DNA of 19,253 bases from Ktedonobacterales bacterium (GTDB lineage Bacteria; Chloroflexota; Ktedonobacteria; Ktedonobacterales; JADMIN01): the NCBI GenBank assembly GCA_025450405.1, contig JANWHL010000095.1, forward strand, positions 1 through 19,253, in the 5' to 3' direction. Below are positions 7,697-15,011 of the stretch, one piece after another. The notes under the pieces were generated by a model that was not told the DNA's origin, ran no database searches, and worked only from the letters and a program-made list of their open reading frames with translations. Every line of letters begins with the position of its first letter. Within the stretch, counting starts at the first letter, position 1. Position numbers and translations under genes: made by a program.

Positions 7697-9694
7697 TTAC
7701 CGGGTGGGTTGCGCTGGCGCGACGGGGGCGTTGGGGCCGAGCGTGCGGTCGTCACCGCTGCGCCGGGTGTAGCGACGTTCATCGGTGTGCTCGAAGATCG
7801 CCAGCATATATTTGCGGGTGGTGCCGAGCAGGTCGCGGGCGTCGGCCACGGTCAGCGTGCCCCGCTCGCGGAGCGCCGCCACGATGCGCGCGATGGCCTC
7901 ATCGTAGGCGCCGCGCTCAAGCAGGATCGCGTCCGTGACCTTGACCAGCGTCCCCTGGTCCAGCAGCGCGCCGGTTACGTCGGATCCTAGCGCCTCCTCC
8001 ACCTCGGTGCGCGTCGGCGGACCGTACGGCTCGCGATGGAAGCGTTCCAGCATGGCGGCGACGGCGCGTTCCTGTGCGGGGGCGAGCTGGGGCGTGAACT
8101 CCGCTCGCCGTAACAGCGCGCCGTGTCCCGTTGTCACTCCCGTCGCGGGACCCGCCCCAGTCTCCGCCAGCGCACCTGCCGCGGCCAGCGCCGCCACCAC
8201 CTCGCTCGCCAGCCGCGGCGCCAGCTGGAGCCGCGAGCGCCACTCCTCGCGCGGCATGCCTGCCCGCAGGGGATACTGGTGGTGGTAGTCGTCCAGCAGG
8301 CGGATGGCGTCGGCACGCAGCCGGTCCCATTCGTCGCGCGCCAGGTAGAACGTCCCCGCGCGCACCGCCGCGTCCCGCGCGACCAGCTCTGCCAGCGCCC
8401 CGTCCACGTCCTCGCGCGGCAGGCCCAGCGCCCGCTCCACCTCGCTCGCCTCGCGGCCGCCATAGCCGCCCGGTCGCCGTGTGTCGAGCTTGCCCGCCGC
8501 CGTCACGCCGGCGGTCCTGGCGTCGATCTCGGGCCGCAGCGCCGCCAGCGCCACCTCCTCGGGATCGCCCCGCGCCAGCAGCTCCAGACGCGCCAGTACG
8601 GCCGGGTCGCGCCTGCGGTGCCGCCGCGCCCGCGGCTCGACGATCACGCCGCCGCCGACGGTGAGGCTGGGCGAGGGCACACGCACGATAAACCGGTCGC
8701 CGCGCAGGACCACGAGCGGCGCGCGCAGCCGCAGCTGCGCCCAGCCCGACTCGCCTGGCGCGATCTCGTCACGGTCCAGCAGCGCCACCCGCGCCGGGAC
8801 CTCGGCCGCGCCGCAGTAGACGTTCAGTTCGGCGTTGTGGGCCACCGCACGCGGCGCGCCGGAGATCACTTCCAGCCGCACGTCCAGCGCCGTCGTTGGG
8901 CGCATGCGCCCGGCCAGCGCCAGCACGTCGCCCCGCGCCAGGTCGGCCTTGGCCACGCCCGCCAGGTTCACGGCGGTGCGGCTCCCAGGGGGCGCCGTCT
9001 CGATGGCGTGCTTGTGCGCCTGGAGGCCGCGGACACGGGCCCGCGTTCCGCGCGGCATGATCTCCACCTCCTGCCCGGTGCGCAGCTTGCCGTCCAGCAG
9101 GGTCCCAGTCACGACGGTGCCGAAGCCGGTGATCGTGAAGACGCGGTCCACCGGCAAGCGGGGCCGGCCGAGGTCGCGGCGGCCGGGGCTCGCGTCCAGC
9201 GCGGCATCGAGCGCGGCGAGCAGGTCGGGCAGCCCCGCGCGCGTGATGGCGGAGCAGGCGACGATCGGCGCGCCGACGAGCGTGGTCGGCGTCAACCGCT
9301 CGCGCACCTCCTCGCGCACCAATTCGAGCCACTCGTCGTCCACCAGGTCGCACTTGGTCAGCGCCACGACGCCCGAGCGGACGCGCAGCAGGTCGAGGAT
9401 CGCCAGGTGCTCGTCGGTCTGGGGCATCACGCCCTCGTCGGCGGCCACCACCAGCAGCGCCACGTCGATCCCGCCCACCCCCGCCAACATGTTCTTGATA
9501 AAGCTCTCGTGCCCCGGCACGTCCACGATGCTCGCTTCGCGGCCGCTGGGCAGGGTGAGCCAGGCGAAGCCGAGGTCGATGGTCATGCCGCGGGCCTTCT
9601 CCTCGGCCAGGCGGTCGGGATCGATGCCGGTGAGGACGGTGACCAGGGTGGACTTGCCGTGGTCCACGTGGCCGGCGGTGCCGATGCAGCTCAT
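7697..9694 (-). CDS. selB: Selenocysteine-specific translation elongation factor SelB
   Basis: 665 aa. SelB delivers selenocysteyl-tRNA to the ribosome at UGA codons marked by a SECIS element. GTPase motifs are intact: G1 GHVDHGKST (8-16), G2 region RGMTIDLGF (35-43; usually RGITIDLGF), G3 DVPGHE (58-63), G4 TKCD (113-116). Domain II begins near FTITGFGTVVTGT. The C-terminal ~250 residues are winged-helix repeats used for SECIS binding, ending in RGTLTVADARDLLGTTRKYMLAIFEHTDE, characteristic of SelB rather than EF-Tu. Start choice: an upstream ATG at 9763 would add 23 residues, but a sigma-70-like promoter at 9769-9798 predicts transcription start near 9762, and SelB proteins begin right before IGTAGHVDHG. 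No clear Shine-Dalgarno sequence precedes 9694. selA, selD and selC are not visible in the window. Confidence 0.95.
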   Translation of the reverse strand: MSCIGTAGHVDHGKSTLVTVLTGIDPDRLAEEKARGMTIDLGFAWLTLPSGREASIVDVPGHESFIKNMLAGVGGIDVALLVVAADEGVMPQTDEHLAILDLLRVRSGVVALTKCDLVDDEWLELVREEVRERLTPTTLVGAPIVACSAITRAGLPDLLAALDAALDASPGRRDLGRPRLPVDRVFTITGFGTVVTGTLLDGKLRTGQEVEIMPRGTRARVRGLQAHKHAIETAPPGSRTAVNLAGVAKADLARGDVLALAGRMRPTTALDVRLEVISGAPRAVAHNAELNVYCGAAEVPARVALLDRDEIAPGESGWAQLRLRAPLVVLRGDRFIVRVPSPSLTVGGGVIVEPRARRHRRRDPAVLARLELLARGDPEEVALAALRPEIDARTAGVTAAGKLDTRRPGGYGGREASEVERALGLPREDVDGALAELVARDAAVRAGTFYLARDEWDRLRADAIRLLDDYHHQYPLRAGMPREEWRSRLQLAPRLASEVVAALAAAGALAETGAGPATGVTTGHGALLRRAEFTPQLAPAQERAVAAMLERFHREPYGPPTRTEVEEALGSDVTGALLDQGTLVKVTDAILLERGAYDEAIARIVAALRERGTLTVADARDLLGTTRKYMLAIFEHTDERRYTRRSGDDRTLGPNAPVAPAQPTR

Positions 9695-9768
9695 GGTGGG
9701 GTGCTCGGATCGGAGGGAGGATGCGGCGCCACGATGTGGCGTGGCGCGGGCGCGCGTCCGCATGGGGG

Positions 9769-9798
9769 AGTATAGGTGCGGTGTGCGTGCTACGTCAA
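9769..9798 (-). promoter_or_regulatory. Sigma-70-like promoter of selB
   Basis: On the minus strand TTGACG (9793-9798) and TATACT (9769-9774) are separated by 18 bp. Both hexamers match consensus at five of six positions. Predicted start is near 9762, giving a ~68-nt leader before the selB ATG. Confidence 0.6.
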
Positions 9799-9900
9799 AC
9801 GTGTGGCGCGGGAATGACCTGTCACCGCGCGCCGCACCACCATCACTCGGAAGACATTGTCCAGCGCCTGTTCCACCTGGCCCATGCCAGACGGATCATC

Positions 9901-9935
9901 TATGACTGGCTCACCGGTATGACTGGCTCACCGGT
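9901..9935. repeat. 17-bp tandem duplication at the 3' end of the membrane-protein gene
   Basis: ATGACTGGCTCACCGGT occurs at 9902-9918 and again, immediately adjacent, at 9919-9935; the base at 9901 extends the match by one. The second copy contains the stop codon of the membrane-protein gene (tga on the minus strand, 9928-9930). It looks like a recent slippage or duplication event. Confidence 0.85.
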
Positions 9936-9943
9936 GCTGAGCC
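9925..9943 (-). terminator. Hairpin over the stop codon of the membrane-protein gene
   Basis: GGCTCA (9925-9930) and TGAGCC (9938-9943) form a 6-bp stem with a 7-base loop. The hairpin overlaps the stop codon and is not followed by a T-tract, so it is a weak terminator candidate at best. One arm lies in the second copy of the 17-bp duplication. Confidence 0.3.
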
Positions 9944-10320
9944 AAACGAGCACGCCTGGCGGTAACGACCAAGAAAGCCAGTCCCAGGATAAAGACCACG
10001 GCGGCCGCACCTATACCAATCGATGCGTGCGACAGATCGATATTGACACCGACACACACTGGCCTGATCACTCTTTGATACGAGGGTGGAGTCCCAAAGT
10101 ACTGCGCGAGGGCCTGGCGTCCCTGGTCCAGCAGCCAGATTCCCAATCCGAGCGGCACCAAGGTGACGACATGCCAACTGGGTTTCCGCTGTGCGCCCAC
10201 CAAGACGAGAGTGGTCGCCAGTGCCTCGCCACACAGGACGGCGCCGCTCGCAAAGAGCACCACCGACGACACGATAAGGAGGAGAGGAGCGTCAGCATAC
10301 GTCGTACACATCCAAGGCAT
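9928..10320 (-). CDS. Small three-helix membrane protein, function unknown
   Basis: 130 aa. Predicted transmembrane segments lie at about 12-40 (APLLLIVSSVVLFASGAVL), 48-66 (VVTLVPLGLGIWLL) and 100-122 (IGIGAAAVVFILGLAFLVV), ending in a basic tail TARRARLAQHR. No family recognised. Start choice: the frame extends to an ATG at 10413, but AAAGGAGG at 7-nt spacing directly precedes the ATG at 10320, and the extra residues would add a poorly hydrophobic extension. The gene lies 132 bp after the STAND regulator on the same strand and 233 bp before selB. The minus-strand reading is preferred over the opposite-strand frame because of the hydrophobic pattern and the strong ribosome-binding site. Confidence 0.75.
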   Translation of the reverse strand: MPWMCTTYADAPLLLIVSSVVLFASGAVLCGEALATTLVLVGAQRKPSWHVVTLVPLGLGIWLLDQGRQALAQYFGTPPSYQRVIRPVCVGVNIDLSHASIGIGAAAVVFILGLAFLVVTARRARLAQHR

Positions 10321-10452
10321 GGTAACGCCTCCTTTGTACCATGGCGGAGTTGCGGTGCTGGGCCTGAACAGGTAGGTGAGCCGTGCGATGGGAATTAAGA
10401 AACCGGACATCATAACGCTCGCATGGCTTGCTCCTAGGGCAGCGGAGCGACG

Positions 10453-13074
10453 CTACTCGCCCGCCGCGAGCACCTGGCGCGCGAGGGCGAGCGCGCCATC
10501 CAGTGTCAGAGCGCGGCCAGCGGCTGCCGCGGCGGCGAGTGGTCCGGCGCCGAGCGCGGCACACAGCGCGGCAGCATCGCGTACGCGCAGTTCGCGCTCG
10601 TCCGGTTCCATCGGCCCTGGAACGGCGGCGCGTCCCGTAATGCCCGCCGCGCACAGGCGCGCGGCGTCCTCCATATGCCCTTGCTGGCGGACGAGGGTCC
10701 CCACCCGTTCGATGATCCACCAGACGTAGTCGCTCGGGCGTGGTTGGGCGGACAGATCGGCGATGGCCTGGGTCAGATCGCGCCGCGCCGCCGCGGCGTC
10801 GCCCAGGTCGAGCGCGAGACTGGCGCGGACGTAGCGGACACGCGCACCCATCACGGGATTGCCCAGCTCGCGGAAGATGCGCTCGGCGTCGTCCAGATGC
10901 GCCCCGGCGTCCGCGACCGCACCGGTTCGCCACTCCGCGCGCCCCAGGGTGAACGCGCAGATGGCGGTGCCGAAGGGGTCATGCTCCTGGATGCACTGGC
11001 GGTGGGCATCCTGGACCGCCTCGATAGCGCGTTCTGGCTCGTCGAGCACGATGCGGACTTCGCCAACGCCATTCCAGGCGAGCGCGCGGGCCCACTCGTT
11101 CTGGCCCACCTCGCGACTGGCCGCGAGCGATTCCTGATAGTGGGCCAGCGCTTCGCGCGGGCGATCCAGCTGGTAATGGAGGCTCCCCAAGTTCAGCAGC
11201 GGGAGCACCAGGCCGCGCCGGTTGTTGGCCGCGCGCTGCAACGCGAGGCATTCTTCATACAAGACCAGGGCACGCTCGTAGTCACGCAGGTCGGCGGTGG
11301 GGACGGCCAGATTCATCATCGCGTCGGCAATCAGCGTGGTGTCGCCCTGCGCGCGCCGGAGCGCCAGCGCGTGCTCACCCGCCTCACAGGCGCGCTCGAA
11401 GCGGTCCCGCCGGTGCGCGATCGCCATGACGCTGGTCCATGCCTCCGCCAGCGCGGCGTGGTCGTCGGCGGTCACCGGCGTATCGGCCCGCGCGATGAAG
11501 TATTCCAGCCACTCCTGGCCCTCCTGAAAGCGCGAGAACCAGAAGAGGCGCATGCCGCACGCCAGGCGCACCCCCAGCGCGTTGTCGTCCGTCTCGCGGG
11601 CCCATGCCAGCGCGGCATGGACGTTCTCGTACTCGGTCTCCAGGCGCTCAAAGGCGTCTCGGGGCTCATTGACCGACCGGCGATCGATGCGTTCCGTCAG
11701 GGCGAGGCAGTATTCGGCATGCCGCCGCCGTGCCTCGTCCCATTCGCCAGCGGCCCGCGCCCGTTCGACCGCGAAGGCCCGCACGATCACAAAGAGCTGG
11801 TAGCGCGAGCCGCCGGGATGGTCGGAGCGGCGGGCCAGGCCACTATCCACCAGCGCGGAGAGGTCCGCGCGCGCCGTCTCCGCGTCCACGGCCGCGACAC
11901 AGCATAGGGCCCCGACCGTCGCACCGCCAATGAAGACGCTCAGGACGCGGCAGAGACGCTGTTCCTCCGGCGCGAGCAGGTCATAGCTCCACGCGATGGT
12001 GGAGCGCATGGTCCGCTGGTGATCGGCCAGGTCGCGTGCGCCGCCTGCCAGAACGCCCAGCGCGTCCACGCTGTCGAGACGCGCGGCCAGCTCGTCGAGC
12101 GTGAAATGCCGGACCCGTGCCGCCGCCAGCTCGATGGCCAGCGGCAGGCCGTCCACTTTCTGGCAGATCCGCGCCACCTGGGCCATCCGCGCGGCGCGAT
12201 CCATTGGGTCGAGCGCGAACTCCGGTGCGACGGCACGGGCGCGCTCCAGAAAGAGCGCCACCGCCGGAACTTGCTCCAATTGCTCGACAGGTGGAGGGTG
12301 GCACGCATCGGCCAGCCCCAACGGCGGCACGGCGAAGACGTGCTCGCCGCGCACATTGAGCGGCCCGCGGCTGGTGACGAGCAGCTTCAGCTCGGGGCAG
12401 GCGGCGAGCAGATCGGCGAGCGCCGGCGCCGCAGGCAGGATCTGCTCGAAGTTGTCAAGTAGGAGCACGAGCGGCCGGTCGCCAAGCCCCGCGACGAGGG
12501 CGTCACGCGGGGCGAGCATGCCGGAGTCCAGGATGCCGAGCACCTGGGCGATGAAGGGCACGACGCGCTCGGGCTCATGCACGGGGATCAGGCCAACAAA
12601 GCGCACGGGCCAGGCGTGCGTGTCGCGCAAGGTCGCCGCCACTTGCAGCGCCAGGCGCGTCTTGCCCACGCCCGCCGGCCCCGTGAGCGTCAGCAGGCGC
12701 GCGCCGGTGCGCGTCAAAAGATGGATGGCGGCGGCCTTCTCGTGCTCGCGCCCGATCAGAGCGGTGAGCGGCATCAAGAGGTTAGCGCGCGCCGCGGGCG
12801 CCGGTTCGCCGGTGGTCGGAGGCGGAGAGACCTGGCGCGCCGCCGTGGTCAGGCGCGCCGCCTCGTCGTCCGGGAGGTCCAGCGCCTGGATAAGCAGCCG
12901 CAGGGTGTCGCGCCGGGGAGCGTGGTCAGCGCCAGCGCGCTCCAGGTAGCCGAGCGAGCGCACGCTGATCCTGGCGCGCGCGGCCAGCTCCGCTTGTGTC
13001 AGCCCGCGGGCGCGGCGATAGCTCCTCAGCAGCGCCGCAAATGTGGCGGATCGCGTTGACGCCTGGACGGACAT
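10453..13074 (-). CDS. XRE-HTH / NB-ARC (STAND) ATPase / TPR regulator
   Basis: 873 aa. An N-terminal Xre-type HTH (about 11-67: FAALLRSYRRARGLTQAELA ... ISVRSLGYLERA) binds DNA. A STAND-class NTPase follows: Walker A GPAGVGKT (132-139), Walker B LLLDNFE (204-210), sensor-like LVTSRGPL (from 232) and GLPLAIELAAAR (from 309). The last ~350 residues are TPR-type helical repeats, e.g. ADLRDYERALVLYEECLALQ and QLDRPREALAHYQESLAASR. Proteins of this design act as signal-gated transcription factors, with the TPR part as sensor and ATP-driven oligomerisation as switch. Start choice: ATG 13074 has GGGAG at 8-nt spacing; the longer frame from 13149 would begin upstream of the TATAAT element at 13115-13120. 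It is divergent from the lipoprotein gene, a possible target or signal partner. Confidence 0.92.
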   Translation of the reverse strand: MSVQASTRSATFAALLRSYRRARGLTQAELAARARISVRSLGYLERAGADHAPRRDTLRLLIQALDLPDDEAARLTTAARQVSPPPTTGEPAPAARANLLMPLTALIGREHEKAAAIHLLTRTGARLLTLTGPAGVGKTRLALQVAATLRDTHAWPVRFVGLIPVHEPERVVPFIAQVLGILDSGMLAPRDALVAGLGDRPLVLLLDNFEQILPAAPALADLLAACPELKLLVTSRGPLNVRGEHVFAVPPLGLADACHPPPVEQLEQVPAVALFLERARAVAPEFALDPMDRAARMAQVARICQKVDGLPLAIELAAARVRHFTLDELAARLDSVDALGVLAGGARDLADHQRTMRSTIAWSYDLLAPEEQRLCRVLSVFIGGATVGALCCVAAVDAETARADLSALVDSGLARRSDHPGGSRYQLFVIVRAFAVERARAAGEWDEARRRHAEYCLALTERIDRRSVNEPRDAFERLETEYENVHAALAWARETDDNALGVRLACGMRLFWFSRFQEGQEWLEYFIARADTPVTADDHAALAEAWTSVMAIAHRRDRFERACEAGEHALALRRAQGDTTLIADAMMNLAVPTADLRDYERALVLYEECLALQRAANNRRGLVLPLLNLGSLHYQLDRPREALAHYQESLAASREVGQNEWARALAWNGVGEVRIVLDEPERAIEAVQDAHRQCIQEHDPFGTAICAFTLGRAEWRTGAVADAGAHLDDAERIFRELGNPVMGARVRYVRASLALDLGDAAAARRDLTQAIADLSAQPRPSDYVWWIIERVGTLVRQQGHMEDAARLCAAGITGRAAVPGPMEPDERELRVRDAAALCAALGAGPLAAAAAAGRALTLDGALALARQVLAAGE

Positions 13075-13114
13075 CGGCTCCTCTCCCACACAGCTCCAAG
13101 CCCTGTCGCGGTCC

Positions 13115-13120
13115 ATTATA
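13115..13120 (-). promoter_or_regulatory. -10 element of the STAND regulator
   Basis: A perfect TATAAT on the minus strand, about 40 bp upstream of the ATG at 13074. No good -35 hexamer lies at 16-18 bp; the nearest TTG-containing hexamer (TTGTCC) is 23 bp away. Predicted transcription start near 13108 leaves a ~34-nt leader with the ribosome-binding site. Confidence 0.5.
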
Positions 13121-13282
13121 CACGCGCGGTCGCGGCGGTCCGTGGACAAGTTGCCGATCGAGTTGCTGATTTTCCCTGGCGCGGCCAGCGTGCGCCCCGC
13201 ATACTTGCCTTAGCATGCTCGGCGCGATGCCCGCTTCACGCACAGGATGTGGCGGGGTGTTTCCGAACAGGAGGTAAAGGCT

Positions 13283-13957
13283 GTGCAGACCATACGCGGG
13301 TTCGTCCCACGGACGGGAGTCCTTCCCGTCGCATTGTTCCTGGCCGCGTGCATTATTGCCGCCGGTGCGCTTGCCGCGTGCGGCGCGGCCACGACCACTG
13401 GCACGTCGGGCAACCCGCCACCGGCGACCGCGACGACCGCACCCACCGCGACCGCGCGGGCCAAGCCCACGTCCGTGCCGCCGCTCACGCAGGCGTTTTG
13501 TCAGGGCATCCTGTCAGTGGCCCAGGTCAACCAGATCGTGGACCCGTCGGATCCCGCCGTCACGCTCGCCGTCACGTCCCCGCCCGATATCGTTACGTGC
13601 GAGTACCAGAACGCGCAGGGCTTGAATGACTTCATCATCGCCTTCCAGGCGTATACCGGCCCGTATCCGGTGTCAGCGTCGCAGTTCAGCGCCTACGCGG
13701 CCCAGATCGTAAACGGCTTCACACAGGGGGGCGGCACCGTCACAACGAATACGCTCGTGAACGGCGTGGGCGACCACGCGGCCTTCCTCGCCGAATCGAT
13801 CACCGCCCAGGGTGCGACGATCAAGGTTGACAGTCTCATTGCCCTCGACGGAAAGGTCGTCATCGCCTGCGCGAACTACAGCGTGGGCTCGTCCCCCGAC
13901 GCCACGCAATTGAGCGACCTCACGCGGTGCGGCCAGCGCACCGTCAGCCAGCTGTGA
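13283..13957 (+). CDS. Secreted lipoprotein, function unknown
   Basis: 224 aa from a GTG start. The N-terminus is a lipoprotein signal: basic start, hydrophobic core VALFLAACIIAAGAL and lipobox LAAC-G with Cys33 the probable lipidated residue (a second LAAC at 20-23 is an alternative). A Thr/Pro/Ala-rich linker (about 37-66) of the type that spans a cell wall follows. The mature domain (about 67-224) has four cysteines (AFCQGI, VTCEYQ, IACANY, TRCGQ) that could form two disulfides. The arrangement resembles DUF3558-like Gram-positive lipoproteins, without a firm match. Start choice: AGGAGG (13269-13274) lies 8 nt before the GTG; an ATG at 13247 has no such site and would put a longer polar stretch before the signal core. 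Divergent from the STAND regulator (208-bp gap). Confidence 0.82.
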   Translation: MQTIRGFVPRTGVLPVALFLAACIIAAGALAACGAATTTGTSGNPPPATATTAPTATARAKPTSVPPLTQAFCQGILSVAQVNQIVDPSDPAVTLAVTSPPDIVTCEYQNAQGLNDFIIAFQAYTGPYPVSASQFSAYAAQIVNGFTQGGGTVTTNTLVNGVGDHAAFLAESITAQGATIKVDSLIALDGKVVIACANYSVGSSPDATQLSDLTRCGQRTVSQL

Positions 13958-14195
13958 GGCTACACGGAGGGCCACTCAAAGATCGCGCCGGGGACGAGCC
14001 GGGCATCGGTCGGGCGCGCTTCAGGAGGGCGTCCCGGCCGACGGGGGCGGGGCTGGTGAGGCGAGAAGGCACCCTGAAGAGACGCGGCAAACTCGCCCGG
14101 CACCGGTCGGCGGGCGTCGGCCGCGGAGCAGCTCGCGGCGGGACGCTGGGCAGCGATGGCGCGCGGCTTTTCCGGGCCGGTGGGTGGACTCCGCG

Positions 14196-14810
14196 TTAGC
14201 GAGCGGCGGCGGGATTCTGGCCCGCCGCTTCGGCTTCCATCCCGGGCGGCAGCGCGGGCCGCCCAGCCGTCTCTGGCAGGCTGGTGGACATGGGCGGCAT
14301 GCCTGGGGCGGGCGGTACGGGCGGGATGGCGCGCATCGCCACCGGCTGCGCGTAGGCGGTCTGCGCATAGTCGGGCTGCCAGATGCCAGCGTAGTAGCAG
14401 GCGCCCGCCAGCTGTGCCAGATCCATCGCCAGGAAAACCGCCACCAACCGGTAGTTCTCAAACTCTTCCTGAGCCGTGAGCAGCGGGGCGAGCGGATTGA
14501 GGACAAACTGCGCCGTCCGCCACAGCATGCGGGCGGTGGTGCCGACCTGTGGTCGCGCTTCCTGGACCGCCTGCTCGTAGGAAATTTGTCGTGCCTCTCC
14601 GCGCCGCTTGATCCGGTCGAGCGCCGCGGCCAGATCGGCCGCCGCCCCCGCCCGGGCCGACACGATGGCGAGCAGATTCGCGCCCGGAACGAAGTCCGGC
14701 ATGACCGAGAAGGTTACGTAGTTGGGATACCATTGCCGTACGGCATAGTGGCCGCGATCCCGGGCCTCATCGAAGATGGACTCCAGGTTGGTGTTGACGC
14801 CAGGATTCAT
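14196..14810 (-). CDS. Hypothetical protein, 204 aa, with Pro-rich C-terminus
   Basis: No family recognised. Residues 1-145 look folded: a mixed N-terminal part (NLESIFDEARDRGHYAVRQW, NYVTFSVMPDFVPGANLLAI), then a helical part (DLAAALDRIKRRGEARQISY, MLWRTAQFVLNPLAPLLTAQ). A hydrophobic helix (about 120-144, LVAVFLAMDLAQLAGACYY) could touch a membrane, though an internal Asp argues against a clean spanning segment. Residues 150-204 are Pro/Ala-rich and probably disordered. Start choice: ATG 14810 has GGGAGG at 4-nt spacing, and a strong promoter (14900-14929) predicts transcription from about 14893, excluding the longer frame from 14942. Divergent from the HTH gene at 15012 and convergent with the lipoprotein gene (238-bp gap with no supported gene). 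Confidence 0.72.
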   Translation of the reverse strand: MNPGVNTNLESIFDEARDRGHYAVRQWYPNYVTFSVMPDFVPGANLLAIVSARAGAAADLAAALDRIKRRGEARQISYEQAVQEARPQVGTTARMLWRTAQFVLNPLAPLLTAQEEFENYRLVAVFLAMDLAQLAGACYYAGIWQPDYAQTAYAQPVAMRAIPPVPPAPGMPPMSTSLPETAGRPALPPGMEAEAAGQNPAAAR

Positions 14811-14899
14811 GTTTCCTCCCATCAGGCGGCGGCCGGGCGGCCACCGACCTCGCCCCCGCGCATGTCGCGCGGGCCGCGAGCTGGCACCCTGTGTCGCGT

Positions 14900-14929
14900 A
14901 TTGTACGCCCATGTACGCCAGCATGTCAA
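14900..14929 (-). promoter_or_regulatory. Consensus sigma-70 promoter of the 204-aa gene
   Basis: On the minus strand TTGACA (14924-14929), a perfect -35, and TACAAT (14900-14905) are 18 bp apart. Predicted start is near 14893, an ~83-nt leader. An 8-bp direct repeat TGTACGCC (14902-14909 and 14912-14919, 10-bp period) overlaps the -10 and the spacer. Confidence 0.65.
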
Positions 14930-14980
14930 GGACATCTGGCACTATATTTGCTAATGTGGCGAATAAATAGATGACATGTC
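14923..14980. promoter_or_regulatory. GACAT/ATGTC operator candidates in a divergent promoter region
   Basis: ATGTC-AAG-GACAT (14923-14935) is a perfect inverted repeat covering the -35 of the minus-strand promoter. GACATGTC (14973-14980) is a perfect 8-bp palindrome made of the same half-sites, 37 bp further on, towards the HTH gene. A DNA-binding protein encoded next door (15012) is the natural candidate. The surrounding stretch (about 14936-15010) is markedly AT-rich for this window. Confidence 0.45.
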
Positions 14981-15011
14981 GTATATATCGTGCGTGTTAG
15001 AATGAAAGGAA

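Noticed and set aside
8123..9775. 550-aa open frame on the plus strand, antisense to selB
   Set aside because: It is a GC-rich shadow of selB: composition is Arg/Gln/His-heavy with no domain, and the opposite strand encodes a full SelB with all GTPase motifs.
9695..9927. tRNA-Sec (selC) next to selB
   Set aside because: No UCA-anticodon loop with a long acceptor/T-arm fold could be found by eye; a covariance-model search of the whole contig would settle it.
9721..10398. 225-aa open frame on the plus strand across the selB-membrane-protein gap
   Set aside because: Polar, without domains, and it runs through the selB promoter; the minus strand has a clear membrane protein with a strong ribosome-binding site.
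10675..11907. 410-aa open frame on the plus strand, antisense to the STAND regulator
   Set aside because: No recognisable motif; the minus strand encodes continuous TPR repeats over the same span.
13927..14199. 90-aa open frame in the gap between the lipoprotein and the 204-aa gene
   Set aside because: Overlaps the lipoprotein end, Arg/Gly-rich, no ribosome-binding site; the 238-bp gap shows nothing else that I can support.
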